A stretch of 64,000 nucleotides of DNA from Balneola vulgaris DSM 17893 (GCF_000375465.1 NZ_AQXH01000003.1:98501-162500); one strand, 5' to 3'; positions 17,671 through 27,427 are shown, numbered from the stretch's first letter. Program-made: numbers and translations. Notes: generated by a model from the sequence alone, not told the origin.

Positions 17671-19035
17671 TTAGGTACTTCTTTTCTTTAGCTCGTTGAG
17701 CCTTTTTATAAGTAGACCTTCCCTCCCCTCTACCCCTGCTTCATAAAATTTCTTATGATCTATTTTATGTGGAAGGTATTTCTGCTCCACCCAATTTCCC
17801 GGATAAGCGTGTGGATACTTATAGTCTTTAGAAGCATTTTCAACGCCTAAATATCGTGCCGATACTTTGTTTGCTGTTTTATCCTTTAGATAGGCCGGCA
17901 CTTCCTGAACTCCATAATTCTCTATTTCAGAACGAGCTTCGAATATTGCTTTTGTGCTATTACTCTTCGGACAAAGTGCTAGATATATACAGGCATGAGA
18001 TAAAAAATACATCCCTTCAGGCATACCCGTTTTTAAGAATGCTTCATGGCATGAATTCACGATTGATAATGCATTTGGTTCGCCAATACCCACATCTTCA
18101 CTAGCAAAAATTAGGAGGCGTCTGAATATAAAATTAGGATCATCTCCCCCATTTAACATCGCATTCATCCAATATAATGCAGCGTCTGGGTCTGACCCTC
18201 GCATCGACTTTATAAAAGCAGATGCATAGTGATAATGTTCATCACCTGTTCGGTCATATCTCACATTTCGCCTTTGAATACTTTCCTTTGCAATGCTAAG
18301 TGTAATATTAATGTTATCATCTTCGGATTTCTTGGTAGATAATACCGCTACTTCTAAAGCATTTAGTGCATTTCTTACATCCCCACCCGCATATTCAGCT
18401 AAATGATCAAGTGCTTCTTTCTCCACCTTTATATCAACGCTTCCAAGTCCTTTTTCTTCATCCTCTAAGGCTCGTACTAGCATCCTTCGAACTTCCCCCT
18501 GGTTAAGTGGATGTAGTTCGAATAATTGGCATCTAGAAAGCAATGGATTTACCAGAGAGTAAAATGGGTTCTCAGTAGTTGCTCCCACTAAAGTAATGAT
18601 GCCTGATTCAAGATGAGGTAATAAAGCATCTTGTTGAGCCTTGTTCCATCGATGAATTTCATCCACAAAAAGAATAGTCTTCCGGCCATTCAATTTTTTC
18701 AGTTTCTCCGCTTTTTCTACAACCGATCTCAGCTCTTTAATACCATCAAGCACGGCATTGATTACCTGAAAACTAGCCTTAATCTCTTTTGAGATAACAT
18801 TCGCAAGTGTAGTCTTTCCTGAACTAGGTGGGCCATAAAAAATTAATGATCCGATCACCCCACTTTCAATCATTCTACGAAGCATCTTCCCTTCACCAAC
18901 TAAATGCTCTTGGCCTGCAAACTCACTCAAGGACTGTGGACGCATTCGGGTTGCTAACGGTTCACTAGAATCTGTTTGAGACATTGAAGGTTGATCGGAG
19001 GAAGTATCAGAAGGGTTGGTGTTAAATAAGTCCAT
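17671..19035 (-). CDS. rarA: Replication-associated recombination protein A (MgsA/WRNIP1 family AAA+ ATPase)
   Basis: Clamp-loader-like AAA+ ATPase acting at stalled replication forks. The Walker A is GPPSSGKTT near residue 69 and the Walker B is FVDEIHRWNKAQQD near 123. Sensor 1 is GATTENPFYSL, and the sensor 2/Arg region is GGDVRNALNALE. The C-terminal tetramerisation part includes YDRTGDEHYHYASAFIKSMRGSDPDAA. The N-terminal ~20 residues carry a short motif MDLFNTN, which could be a clamp-binding peptide. Length 454 is typical. Upstream at 19042-19061 lies an inverted repeat ATTGTA-N8-TACAAT that could be a regulatory site. Confidence 0.95.
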   Translation of the reverse strand: MDLFNTNPSDTSSDQPSMSQTDSSEPLATRMRPQSLSEFAGQEHLVGEGKMLRRMIESGVIGSLIFYGPPSSGKTTLANVISKEIKASFQVINAVLDGIKELRSVVEKAEKLKKLNGRKTILFVDEIHRWNKAQQDALLPHLESGIITLVGATTENPFYSLVNPLLSRCQLFELHPLNQGEVRRMLVRALEDEEKGLGSVDIKVEKEALDHLAEYAGGDVRNALNALEVAVLSTKKSEDDNINITLSIAKESIQRRNVRYDRTGDEHYHYASAFIKSMRGSDPDAALYWMNAMLNGGDDPNFIFRRLLIFASEDVGIGEPNALSIVNSCHEAFLKTGMPEGMYFLSHACIYLALCPKSNSTKAIFEARSEIENYGVQEVPAYLKDKTANKVSARYLGVENASKDYKYPHAYPGNWVEQKYLPHKIDHKKFYEAGVEGREGLLIKRLNELKKRST

Positions 19036-19089
19036 ATCATAATTGTAATTACATGTACAATATATGTTTATAATAAACCCTTAGCAAAG

Positions 19090-20562
19090 TTATAACAGCG
19101 CTTTTTGATTGCCATAGGTGGATAGGTATTCGTCTAGTTTCACTTTCTTTCGAGTACTCTCGCTCGTCATATATCTTAGTTTCCCAAATATTGGCCGCTC
19201 TTGCCAAGCTCTATCAAACCTACCAAAACACCAAAATATACCCGAGTAGCTGTTTGGGTCTCGCCCATCTAATGCATATTTGTTATTAAGCTCTATTAGA
19301 TATGCTAAGGCTGTTCGATGATCTGGAGTCCATTCAATAACTTTCTTACCCCAGAGCATTCGCAGGTAATTATGGATTATGCCCTCTTCTCGAAGCTGAT
19401 TTTGAGCTGCATTCCAGATTTCATCATGTGTTTTAGACTGCTCTAACTCCTCAAAGCTATACACATATTCACGTTCGTCGTTTTTATGTTCTTCCATTGT
19501 TTTGAGTGCCCAATCTGGAAGGGAATCAAACTCATCATAGTTCTCTGTATGATGTGCATAATGAAAACCCACTTCACGCCAAGTAATCACTTCATCCAAA
19601 AACGATTGGATGCTGTCGTCACCATTAAAAAAGCCTGTATTTTTTCCACCGTTCGGTGTTAACTGATCTAAGTCCCAACCCTCTGGTTGATGTTCTAATA
19701 CCGCCCGAACAATTTCATATTCACTTATCTTTCCATAGTGCAACCAAGGACTTAACCCACTTGCCTTCTTTTTGTCAGGGTGATTCCTTTCTTCATAATC
19801 TGACAATGCATGCCCTATAAATTGACCTAATTTCCCCAGTGCCGCTGCCCTAGTCCCTATTACATCGGTAGCAGGAACACTATGATCAATATCAAGAGAT
19901 TCTACAGCACTAGGGATATCCTCCAACATGCTATCGGCGGCTGGATACTTTTCTAAGAACTCCTTGGGCAATGAATATTCTTTCTCCACTAAGTCATCCA
20001 AAGGATTATTCTTAGGTGGGTTAGTGAACCCTTCTTTAAAATGTTTCTGCATAGTCTTTCGAAAAAGGTAGGCCGAATAAGGTGCTTTATCTGTTACACC
20101 TATGGGGATAATCCCATTTGAATCTATGGTGATGTAAGGCACATTTATTTTATCAGCTACTCGCTCATTATGTTGCCTAACCACAAAAACAGGGTATTCA
20201 TCAGAAACGACAGCTGATGCCTTTTCAGCAAGCTCATAGAAAAGCCCTTTACCCGCATCTTTTTTAGGCTCCACAAAACTGTAGTATGGGATGTTATGCT
20301 CTTTGGCATAATCTAGATTTTCCTTCATCCCTTCCATAATAAAAGTATGGAAACGATCGCTACTCCAGGGGTAATCAATTGATAGGCCTTCATAGATTAA
20401 TAACGACTTTCCGTGCTTATTAGCTAAAGCAACGGCATATTCAAGGGCATAGTTATATCGAAACCGTCTGTTTATTTGCATCCAATACAGTACATAATCA
20501 CCATCATTATTAGGGTCATGATCGTTTCGGACAAACTTCCTGTAGCTATTTATATTCTTCAT
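19090..20562 (-). CDS. phr: Class II CPD photolyase
   Basis: FAD-dependent repair of cyclobutane pyrimidine dimers by blue light. The class II signature YALDGRDPNSYSG ... FGRFDRAWQERPIFGKLRYM lies near the C-terminus. The N-terminal antenna domain includes YVLYWMQINRRFRYNYALEYA (the family has W-Q-R-R here). The FAD domain has LSPWLHYGKIS and DEVITWREVGFHYAHH. Length 490 is normal. It sits next to rarA and a desaturase, a set compatible with life in lit surface water. Expression control cannot be seen. Confidence 0.93.
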   Translation of the reverse strand: MKNINSYRKFVRNDHDPNNDGDYVLYWMQINRRFRYNYALEYAVALANKHGKSLLIYEGLSIDYPWSSDRFHTFIMEGMKENLDYAKEHNIPYYSFVEPKKDAGKGLFYELAEKASAVVSDEYPVFVVRQHNERVADKINVPYITIDSNGIIPIGVTDKAPYSAYLFRKTMQKHFKEGFTNPPKNNPLDDLVEKEYSLPKEFLEKYPAADSMLEDIPSAVESLDIDHSVPATDVIGTRAAALGKLGQFIGHALSDYEERNHPDKKKASGLSPWLHYGKISEYEIVRAVLEHQPEGWDLDQLTPNGGKNTGFFNGDDSIQSFLDEVITWREVGFHYAHHTENYDEFDSLPDWALKTMEEHKNDEREYVYSFEELEQSKTHDEIWNAAQNQLREEGIIHNYLRMLWGKKVIEWTPDHRTALAYLIELNNKYALDGRDPNSYSGIFWCFGRFDRAWQERPIFGKLRYMTSESTRKKVKLDEYLSTYGNQKALL

Positions 20563-20729
20563 TCTCAGTCTATTAAATTCTTAGTAATCTAACTAAATAC
20601 TATGCATTCGCATTCCAAAATTGTGCAGTATAAATATCATTTTAATCGTGAATTATAGAATTCTATAAAACTTAGTATTGAACTTTCTATCCCCCCTTCG
20701 AATTAGTATTATCTTGATATATAATACGG

Positions 20730-21839
20730 ATGGCAATGGCACAAAAAGTTAGCTTTAATAATAAAATTGATCGCGAGTTCAGCAAAGCGGTTAAGAACAG
20801 AGTACAACAATATTTTGATGAACAAGGCATTTCGAAGCATGCCAATGTTCAGATGGTATTAAAAACACTCATCATATTAACAGTATATGTAGGTGCCTAT
20901 TTAGGAATATTATTTGGGGGACTGCCACTATCTACAATGTGGGTACTTTGCCTAGTAATGGGTATTGGCATGGCAGGTATTGGTTTCTCAATATCTCATG
21001 ATGCGCTGCATGGCTCATACTCTTCCAATAATAAAGTAAACACGCTCATTGGGCTCACCTTCGACCTTGCTGGAGCTAATGGTTACATCTGGAAGATAAC
21101 CCATAATATCATTCATCATACTTACACAAATATTCACGGGCATGATGAAGATTTAGAAGTAGCTGAGTTTATTCGGTTATCACCGCACTCTGAATACAAG
21201 CCAATTCATCGGCTTCAACATATTTTAGCCTTCCCCGCTTATAGCTTTGCTACCTTATTTTGGGTTTTTGTGAAAGACTATTGGTACTTCTTCAAACCGG
21301 AATTAGGACCTTACGAAAACAAGAAGCATCCTTTAAAGGAATGGGTGATACTAATTGTTACTAAAGCTCTGTATTACACTTACACCCTAGTATTGCCATA
21401 CTTACTCCTGGATATAACTTGGTATCAGCTCGCCATCGGTTTTGTAAGCCTTCACCTTACTGCAGGACTTATACTAGGTATCATCTTTCAATTAGCTCAT
21501 GTAGTGGAAGAAACCACACACCCTATTCCCAATGAGCAAAACATGATTGAGAATCATTGGGTGATACACGAAATGTTGACTACCAATAATTTTGCTAGAG
21601 AAAACAAGGTATTATCTTGGTACATCGGTGGGTTGAATTACCAAATTGAACACCACTTATTTCCAAAAGTGTGTAGCATACATTATCCAAAAATTAGTCC
21701 TATTGTTGAAGAAACAGCCAAAGAATTCGGCATTCCTTATAACTGCCATGATACTTTTACTGAAGCTGTTCAATCTCATTATAAGACATTAAAAAAATTC
21801 GGAGACCCAAACTTTACTTGGTCTCCCTCGCTCGCCTAA
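20730..21839 (+). CDS. Membrane fatty-acid desaturase (acyl-CoA/front-end type)
   Basis: Di-iron integral membrane desaturase. The three histidine boxes are HDALHG (near 91), HNIIHHTYTN (near 127) and QIEHHLFP (near 305). The last begins with Gln, as in front-end and linoleoyl-CoA type desaturases. About four membrane segments flank the boxes (around 46-80 and 195-250). There is no fused cytochrome b5 domain. It probably inserts a double bond to adjust membrane fluidity. A start two codons downstream (ATG 20736) is equally possible. A TATAAT-like sequence ends only a few bases before the ATG, so the promoter may give a very short leader. Confidence 0.93.
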   Translation: MAMAQKVSFNNKIDREFSKAVKNRVQQYFDEQGISKHANVQMVLKTLIILTVYVGAYLGILFGGLPLSTMWVLCLVMGIGMAGIGFSISHDALHGSYSSNNKVNTLIGLTFDLAGANGYIWKITHNIIHHTYTNIHGHDEDLEVAEFIRLSPHSEYKPIHRLQHILAFPAYSFATLFWVFVKDYWYFFKPELGPYENKKHPLKEWVILIVTKALYYTYTLVLPYLLLDITWYQLAIGFVSLHLTAGLILGIIFQLAHVVEETTHPIPNEQNMIENHWVIHEMLTTNNFARENKVLSWYIGGLNYQIEHHLFPKVCSIHYPKISPIVEETAKEFGIPYNCHDTFTEAVQSHYKTLKKFGDPNFTWSPSLA

Positions 21840-21866
21840 GATAGCTCGTAACAAATAATTACATCC

Positions 21867-21903
21867 TACTATTGACTTAGTATTTAATACTATTATATTA
21901 GTA
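21867..21903 (+). promoter_or_regulatory. Double BlaI-type operator overlying a promoter
   Basis: Two sites TACTA-N6-TAGTA lie at 21867-21882 and 21888-21903, their centres 21 bp (two helical turns) apart. The N6 of the first is TTGACT, a near-perfect -35 box. The N6 of the second is TTATAT, overlapping a -10 candidate TATATT (21894-21899) at 16-bp spacing. TACTA-N6-TAGTA is the core of known BlaI/MecI operators. The whole block is symmetric around 21885. It lies 20 bp before the blaI-like ATG, so autoregulation is strongly suggested. Confidence 0.75.
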
Positions 21904-21922
21904 GGAACTAAATTATGTAATT

Positions 21923-22306
21923 ATGAGAAAATCACTTACCCCTCTTGGCGAAACTGAAATGGAAGTATTACATCATGTATGGGAGCTTGGTGAAGCGACC
22001 GTTGCTGATGTTCAAAAACGTATCCTGGCTAAACGAAAAGTGGCATACACCACCGTAATGACGGTAATGAAAAACCTCAACGACAAAGGGTATCTAAAAT
22101 TCAGAAAGCAGGGTGTAACGTACATTTACTCAGCAGCTATCAAACCAGAGAATGTTCGGCTAAATTTAGTGGATCAACTGGTGAAGAAGGTATTTAAAGG
22201 CTCTGCATCTGCTCTTGTTCAGACATTGGTTAAAGCTGAAAATTTAGAAGACGCAGATATAAAGGAACTCAAAGACCTTATTTCTAAAATGGAGGATGAA
22301 TCATGA
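21923..22306 (+). CDS. BlaI/MecI/CopY family transcriptional repressor
   Basis: 127-residue winged-helix repressor (PLGETEMEVLHHVWELGEATVADVQKRI, then RKVAYTTVMTVMKNLNDKGYL as recognition helix region), followed by a C-terminal dimerisation helix. In known systems the repressor is cleaved by the partner M56 protease when the inducer is sensed. The gene overlaps the M56 gene by 4 nt (ATGA), so they are co-translated. Two operator-like dyads cover its own promoter (21867-21903). No beta-lactamase lies nearby, so the regulon may concern another envelope stress. Confidence 0.95.
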   Translation: MRKSLTPLGETEMEVLHHVWELGEATVADVQKRILAKRKVAYTTVMTVMKNLNDKGYLKFRKQGVTYIYSAAIKPENVRLNLVDQLVKKVFKGSASALVQTLVKAENLEDADIKELKDLISKMEDES

Positions 22307-24075
22307 GTAGCCTGTTTGATTTCTTTCAACTGTTTGGTGCTTTCGTTTTCGACACCATTTGGTTCCCCGTATTAGTTTGGTCGGCCATAGCAGCCATTAC
22401 TTTTCTCGTGCTAAAGCGTCTGCCAAATTTAGACCCTTTGTATCATTACCACATTCGTGTTGCAACGTTATTTGCTTTGCCAACGGGTTTAATGGCTACT
22501 TATCTATTGAATTACATACAGCCAGCCAATCAACTGAAAGAGGCCTTTAGTCCGATAATTATCATATTTAATAATCCTATTGGCACCCCCTCTGAATCCA
22601 GTATATCTGAGCTCGTATCCAATCAAACAAACTGGATGGAACCCAACTTTTTAATTGGATTTGTAACCTTTGTATTTGTTGTTATATCCATTCTTTCATT
22701 GATAAAGCTGATGTTCAATTATACTCAGCTTCATCAGCTACAAAGTAGCTTGCAAAAACAGGAATTAGAGGGCGATGAACTATCATTACAGGCTTCGAAA
22801 AAGAAAATATCTGTAGCTTACCACCCTCAAAATTTAAGTCCCTTTACATTTGGTTGGAGAGCTCCTCTCATCGTACTCCCTGAAAGCCTTAAACAAAATG
22901 ATGATAAAATTCAGATGGCTGTTCAGCACGAGTTGATCCACATTAAACGTGGAGATTACTTACTTAATCTCGCCCTTTCAGTTATTCAATCACTGTTTTG
23001 GTTCCACCCTCTGGTTCGTTTTGGTAATACTGAAATTGAAACGTACAGAGAAGTTTCATGTGATATAGAAGTGCTTCGAACTACAGATGTGAACCCAAAA
23101 AATTACGCTCAACTACTTTTAGAATTAATAACGATAAATCGAGGTCATGAATCACTCATTATGAACATGGCTTTAAATAACTCAACAATAAAAAAACGCA
23201 TCGAAACAATGAAACAACATAACATTCATAAATCGTCGTTTAAGCATGGGCTGTCGCTCTTACTTATTATGACATTAGCTATAGTAGCACCTATTGCCTG
23301 TACCGACATGCGCAATAGCGACCAATTAGCCCCTGAAGAACTAAACGCCATTAACTTGAACATCGACCATCCCACCATTTTTGTGAATGGAAATGAAGTA
23401 GCTACTTCAGAAAATTTGGTAAACGATAAAATTGAAGTAAACGCATTAAGTGGGATGGGCTTTAATATGGGTGGTTTTGGAACGCTTATACTTTCCACTC
23501 AACCTTTTGAAGGAGGAAAGGAAGCGGGAAGAATTCAAGACGAAACCATCAATCTTAGTTTGAAAGGACTCTCGATTGAAATTCAAAATAAAGCTAGCAA
23601 AATCTCTGATGTACCAATGAAAGTTTGGGCTAAGCTTTATGCAAAATCAGATCAGAACGTTCGTTTCATGACTATTGCCTATACCGATTTACAAGATGGA
23701 TCCTTTGAATCGAAATATGGCTTAAAGGAAATCAGCGATATTAAAGAAAAGCCTACCGATGAAGAGGTTTTCATTATAGTTGAAAGCATGCCTGAACTTA
23801 TTGGTGGAATGACAGGTCTCCAAAGCAAAGTAAACTATCCACAAGAAGCGATTGATCAGGGCATTGAAGGTAGAGTTACGGTTCAGTTCGTAGTTTCAAA
23901 AGAAGGGGACGTTATCGACCCTAAAGTAGTTCGTGGAATTGGAGCTGGTTGTGATGAGGAAGCTTTGCGAGTGGTAAGTGAAGCTAAGTTCAAACCTGGT
24001 GAGCAGCGCGGCAGAAAAGTAGCCCTTCAGATGTCGCTACCAATTTTATTTAAACTAACTGATTCTGAGTTCTAA
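22303..24075 (+). CDS. M56 (BlaR1-type) membrane peptidase with C-terminal TonB domain
   Basis: 590-residue sensor protease. Membrane helices lie at about 15-35, 45-65 and 108-130. The M56 domain has the zinc motif VQHELIHIKRGDY (HExxH near 210) and a downstream Glu-containing VSCDIEV, followed by a fourth helix around 315-335. The extracytoplasmic region (about 340-485) is unlike a penicillin-binding sensor domain. Residues ~505-590 are a TonB C-terminal domain (VNYPQEAIDQGIEGRVTVQF ... ALQMSLPILFKL). It pairs with the BlaI-type repressor gene that it overlaps by 4 nt. The signal is unknown. The TonB domain implies contact with the outer membrane or periplasmic partners. Confidence 0.92.
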   Translation: MSSLFDFFQLFGAFVFDTIWFPVLVWSAIAAITFLVLKRLPNLDPLYHYHIRVATLFALPTGLMATYLLNYIQPANQLKEAFSPIIIIFNNPIGTPSESSISELVSNQTNWMEPNFLIGFVTFVFVVISILSLIKLMFNYTQLHQLQSSLQKQELEGDELSLQASKKKISVAYHPQNLSPFTFGWRAPLIVLPESLKQNDDKIQMAVQHELIHIKRGDYLLNLALSVIQSLFWFHPLVRFGNTEIETYREVSCDIEVLRTTDVNPKNYAQLLLELITINRGHESLIMNMALNNSTIKKRIETMKQHNIHKSSFKHGLSLLLIMTLAIVAPIACTDMRNSDQLAPEELNAINLNIDHPTIFVNGNEVATSENLVNDKIEVNALSGMGFNMGGFGTLILSTQPFEGGKEAGRIQDETINLSLKGLSIEIQNKASKISDVPMKVWAKLYAKSDQNVRFMTIAYTDLQDGSFESKYGLKEISDIKEKPTDEEVFIIVESMPELIGGMTGLQSKVNYPQEAIDQGIEGRVTVQFVVSKEGDVIDPKVVRGIGAGCDEEALRVVSEAKFKPGEQRGRKVALQMSLPILFKLTDSEF

Positions 24076-24120
24076 AAGACTCATAATACATCTATTACAT
24101 AGTAGCATATATATAGGTGA

Positions 24121-24148
24121 AGAGGAGCTTAGGCTCCTCTTTTTTTTA
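24121..24148 (+). terminator. Intrinsic terminator of the BlaI-M56 operon
   Basis: AGAGGAGC-TTAG-GCTCCTCT forms a perfect 8-bp stem, followed by eight further T. It is 45 bp after the M56 stop. Confidence 0.9.
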
Positions 24149-24219
24149 TTTATATTATTTTGAAACCTTACCGGAAAGCCTTCGTACCAAGAGCCGATTG
24201 CAATTAATTTTTATATGAT

Positions 24220-24399
24220 ATGCCTGCTAAATTAAGAAAGTCTAGAAAAGATAAAATGCTTGCTGGTGTTTGTGCTGGTATAGCTGAATACTTAGGATGG
24301 GATCCAACCATTGTTCGTATTTTATTCGTGATATTCGCTTTCAGTTATGGAATGGCCATCCTTGCTTACTTTATCTTGGCTATTGTAATGCCCGACTAA
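24220..24399 (+). CDS. PspC-domain small membrane protein
   Basis: 59-residue protein beginning MPAKLRKSRKDKMLAGVCAG, consisting of a single PspC domain. A basic N-terminus and the GVCAGIAEYLGWDPTIVRI motif are followed by one long hydrophobic stretch (about 32-57) ending MPD. PspC-like proteins act in envelope stress responses, and the stand-alone short form is common in this phylum. It lies between a terminator and the oxidoreductase-like gene. It has its own start 72 bp after the terminator T-run. Confidence 0.88.
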   Translation: MPAKLRKSRKDKMLAGVCAGIAEYLGWDPTIVRILFVIFAFSYGMAILAYFILAIVMPD

Positions 24400-24503
24400 T
24401 TACACTCTTTTTTAAACCCTATTAGCTCACATATACTTATGCTGAGCTTTTCTTGTTTAATACACCTTCTCTTAGCATCTTAGGCCAACAAATTTTTAAG
24501 CAT

Positions 24504-25355
24504 ATGAAAGTTGGTTTAGTTGGTGACGCAACACGCACAGTAGCATGGGAAAAGCATTTACGTCCACATGCCATTGTGAGTGAGGTAGATTTAGTATCGA
24601 ATGTAGAACAGCTTGGAAAGGTTGATGCCTGTTTCATTTTAAATGATACTCCAAACAACTTAGAAGTTGTTCTCAATGCCGTTCAACACGGATATCATAC
24701 TTTTCTAATTGCAAAGCAGCCCACACAAGGGGAAATGATTGAACGCATCCATCGGGCCTCAAAAGAAGCCGGAGTTAAAGTTCAGTTTTCGCATTGGCCT
24801 ACACTCGCGCCAGCCACTCAATGGATGATGAACTCAATGCATCGTCCATCCTTACTTATAAGTACCAAGCATATCAATCGAAATACTATGATTGATGCCT
24901 TATCAGAGTTTAGAAACGCATGGGTTGACGAACTCGGATTAGCTCTAAAATGGATAAATAGTGGCATTCATCATATTGAAGCGAAACAACAGTATTTAGA
25001 CGACACTAACCCTGTAGCTATCATTCTTTCACTTCGATTCGATAATGGGTCATCGGCTAACATTTCTATTTATGCGGCCTCTGATGAAAACCAGCATCAA
25101 CGAATTGTTTGCTCAAAAACGGAAGTCTTAGACTGTAATGTATCCAAACAGCAAATTCGAATTGGAAGGCTTAACGATGGAAGCCATTTATTTTTTGGAA
25201 AGCAAGAATTTGACCCTTCCAAAGCAGCTGAAAAAGCCGCTCTCCTCTTCTTGAAAGCGGTTCAACTGAATACAGAAACAGCCTATTCAAGCTATGATGC
25301 CCTGCAACTATCTCAGCTAGTGGAGAAAGTAGAACAGCGCTTAAAAATGTTCTAA
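24504..25355 (+). CDS. Gfo/Idh/MocA-like oxidoreductase fold protein
   Basis: About 283 residues from ATG 24504. A frame extension to 24453 adds 17 residues before the natural Rossmann start MKVGLVGDATRT, so I use the later ATG. The N-terminal half follows the Gfo/Idh/MocA pattern: a beta strand, a degenerate glycine loop (VGDATRT), the DACFILNDTPNNLEVVLNAVQHGYHTFL segment and KQPTQGE. The latter corresponds to the usual EKP motif with Lys kept and Glu replaced by Ala (IAKQP). The C-terminal half is beta-rich (LSLRFDNGSSANISIYA). The substrate is unknown. The altered motif leaves catalytic activity uncertain. Confidence 0.7.
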   Translation: MKVGLVGDATRTVAWEKHLRPHAIVSEVDLVSNVEQLGKVDACFILNDTPNNLEVVLNAVQHGYHTFLIAKQPTQGEMIERIHRASKEAGVKVQFSHWPTLAPATQWMMNSMHRPSLLISTKHINRNTMIDALSEFRNAWVDELGLALKWINSGIHHIEAKQQYLDDTNPVAIILSLRFDNGSSANISIYAASDENQHQRIVCSKTEVLDCNVSKQQIRIGRLNDGSHLFFGKQEFDPSKAAEKAALLFLKAVQLNTETAYSSYDALQLSQLVEKVEQRLKMF

Positions 25356-25364
25356 AGCGAGCCG

Positions 25365-26222
25365 TTATTTTTTAGGGCGCATTGCTTTAAATGCTGCTTT
25401 TAACTTTTTGCGCGACATCAAATCGTTTATAAAATTGAATTGACCTGCTTGCAATCGTTCACCGCCATCAATTACCACACTTTCACCGGTAATGAATGGA
25501 GCTAAATCTGACATCAAGAAGGTAGCTAAATTCGCCAGCTCTTCATGTTCACCATAGCGTTTCATCGGTATCTTATTGATGAACTTTTTTTCAAATATTT
25601 TGGAAGGCACTAATCTCGACCAAGCCCCTTTTGTTGGGAATGGACCTGGCGCAATGGCATTTACACGTATTCCGTATTCTGCCCACTCAAAGGCCAAAGA
25701 TCGAGTCATGGCTAATACTCCCGCTTTACTACACGCCGATGGTAGAACAAATGCGCACCCTGTACTTTCAGCATAGGTGGTAACGATGTTCAGAATATTT
25801 CCTTCTCTTTCATTGTCGATTAGGTAGTTACCAAAAGCATGTGTACAGTTAAAGCTTCCATGCAGAACTATATCCACCACCGCTTTAAAGCCGCCCGGGG
25901 TTAGGTCTTCCGAAGCGGACAAGAAGTTACCCGCTGCATTATTCACTAGCCCTTCTAAGCTTCCAAAATCAGCCACGACCGCTTCAATCATTTTACTTAC
26001 GGCATCATGATCTCTTACATCACAAATATAGTAGCCTACTTTCGAGTCTTCACGTTCGTTCTCTATCTCTTTAGTAGCTTTGATAAGTTTCTCTTCTGTA
26101 CGTCCACAGATAGCTACATTAGCCCCAGAACGACAAAACCCTTTAGCCATGGCAAGGCCTAATCCACTTCCACCGCCTGTAATTAAAATGGTATTATTTG
26201 CTAGAGTAGATTCACTAAACAT
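25365..26222 (-). CDS. SDR oxidoreductase, 2,4-dienoyl-CoA reductase-like
   Basis: 285-residue short-chain dehydrogenase. It has the cofactor loop TGGGSGLGLAMAKGF and the NNAAGNFL motif. The usual YxxxK is CSKAG, i.e. the Tyr position of SACSK is not tyrosine while Lys is kept. That pattern is known from 2,4-dienoyl-CoA reductases (peroxisomal and FadH-type SDRs). The RVNAIAPGPFPT motif and C-terminus also agree. It would process unsaturated fatty acyl-CoAs. It starts 2 nt after the thiolase stop and is the last gene of the four-gene beta-oxidation operon. A convergent gene ends 9 bp away. Confidence 0.88.
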   Translation of the reverse strand: MFSESTLANNTILITGGGSGLGLAMAKGFCRSGANVAICGRTEEKLIKATKEIENEREDSKVGYYICDVRDHDAVSKMIEAVVADFGSLEGLVNNAAGNFLSASEDLTPGGFKAVVDIVLHGSFNCTHAFGNYLIDNEREGNILNIVTTYAESTGCAFVLPSACSKAGVLAMTRSLAFEWAEYGIRVNAIAPGPFPTKGAWSRLVPSKIFEKKFINKIPMKRYGEHEELANLATFLMSDLAPFITGESVVIDGGERLQAGQFNFINDLMSRKKLKAAFKAMRPKK

Positions 26223-26224
26223 AG

Positions 26225-27418
26225 TTATCGTTTTAGGTTTTCAAAGATTCCTGCTGCACCCATTCCACCACCAATACACATCGTCACTAATCCATATTTA
26301 GATTTCCGCAACTGCATTTCATGAAGAATTTGAGTGGTTAATTTAGCACCTGTACACCCTAGAGGATGTCCCATTGCAATAGCGCCGCCATTTACGTTGG
26401 TGATGTCTGGGTTCATATCTAGTTCACGCATTACAGCAAGCGATTGTGCGGCAAAAGCTTCATTTAATTCTATTAAATCTATCTGCGAAAGCTTTAACCC
26501 TGTTTGATTCATTAGCTTTGGAATAGCCTCAACAGGTCCAATGCCCATGTACTCAGGGGCAACTCCTGCCACAGCAAATCCCACATAACGAGCTATAGGT
26601 GTTAACCCAAGTTCCTTTACTTTTTCACCACTCACTATTAGTACAGCCGAAGCCGCATCATTCATTTGTGAAGAGTTACCCGCCGTTACAGATCCACCTG
26701 CTTTAAATACCGCACGCAGTTTATTTAGAACTTCAACGGAAGTATCCCCTCTTGGGCCTTCATCTTTTTGAAACGTAAAGTTCGATTCGATGATCTCACC
26801 CTCTGCACTTACCTTTTTCTCGGTAACTTGAATTGGAGTTATCTGCTCATCAAAGCGACCGCTTTCCCATGCATTTATCGCTTTTTGATGACTATGGTAT
26901 GCAAACTCATCTTGATCCTCACGATTTACTGAATATTTAGAAGCTACATTTTCAGCTGTAAGGCCCATATTGATATAAATACCGGGTGATTCATTCACCA
27001 AAGTTGGATTCGGTTGTACCGACATACCCCCCATAGGCACAAGCGACATAGATTCCACACCGCCTGCAATCATCACATCTGCGGCTCCTACCATTATGCG
27101 TTCAGAGGCCATTGCAATGGTCTGCAATCCTGAGGAACAAAATCTGTTTACGGTTACACCAGGCACCTTATCGGGTAACCCACCTAACAGTGCAATTTGG
27201 CGAGCAATATTCAATCCTTGTGAGGCTTCCGGAAACGCACATCCCATTATCACATCTTCAATCATCTCAGGCTGAATTGAAGGAATACTCGATAGTAAAT
27301 CTTTGATTACTTCACCCCCTAAGGTATCCGGACGCGTAAACCTCAATGAGCCTTTGTTAGCTTTACCACAAGCCGTTCTTTTTGCTGCAACTATATAAGC
27401 TTCTCTTAAGTTCGACAT
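26225..27418 (-). CDS. Acetyl-CoA acyltransferase (beta-oxidation thiolase)
   Basis: 397-residue type II degradative thiolase. The acyl-enzyme cysteine is in [15 protein letters not shown] near residue 93. The [15 protein letters not shown] motif carries the catalytic His, and [13 protein letters not shown] carries the C-terminal Cys. It cleaves 3-ketoacyl-CoA to acetyl-CoA plus a shortened acyl-CoA. It starts 9 nt after the multifunctional dehydrogenase/hydratase stop and is followed after 2 nt by the dienoyl reductase, so it is the FadA-equivalent of this operon. Confidence 0.95.
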   Translation of the reverse strand: MSNLREAYIVAAKRTACGKANKGSLRFTRPDTLGGEVIKDLLSSIPSIQPEMIEDVIMGCAFPEASQGLNIARQIALLGGLPDKVPGVTVNRFCSSGLQTIAMASERIMVGAADVMIAGGVESMSLVPMGGMSVQPNPTLVNESPGIYINMGLTAENVASKYSVNREDQDEFAYHSHQKAINAWESGRFDEQITPIQVTEKKVSAEGEIIESNFTFQKDEGPRGDTSVEVLNKLRAVFKAGGSVTAGNSSQMNDAASAVLIVSGEKVKELGLTPIARYVGFAVAGVAPEYMGIGPVEAIPKLMNQTGLKLSQIDLIELNEAFAAQSLAVMRELDMNPDITNVNGGAIAMGHPLGCTGAKLTTQILHEMQLRKSKYGLVTMCIGGGMGAAGIFENLKR

Positions 27419-27427
27419 AATCTTCTC

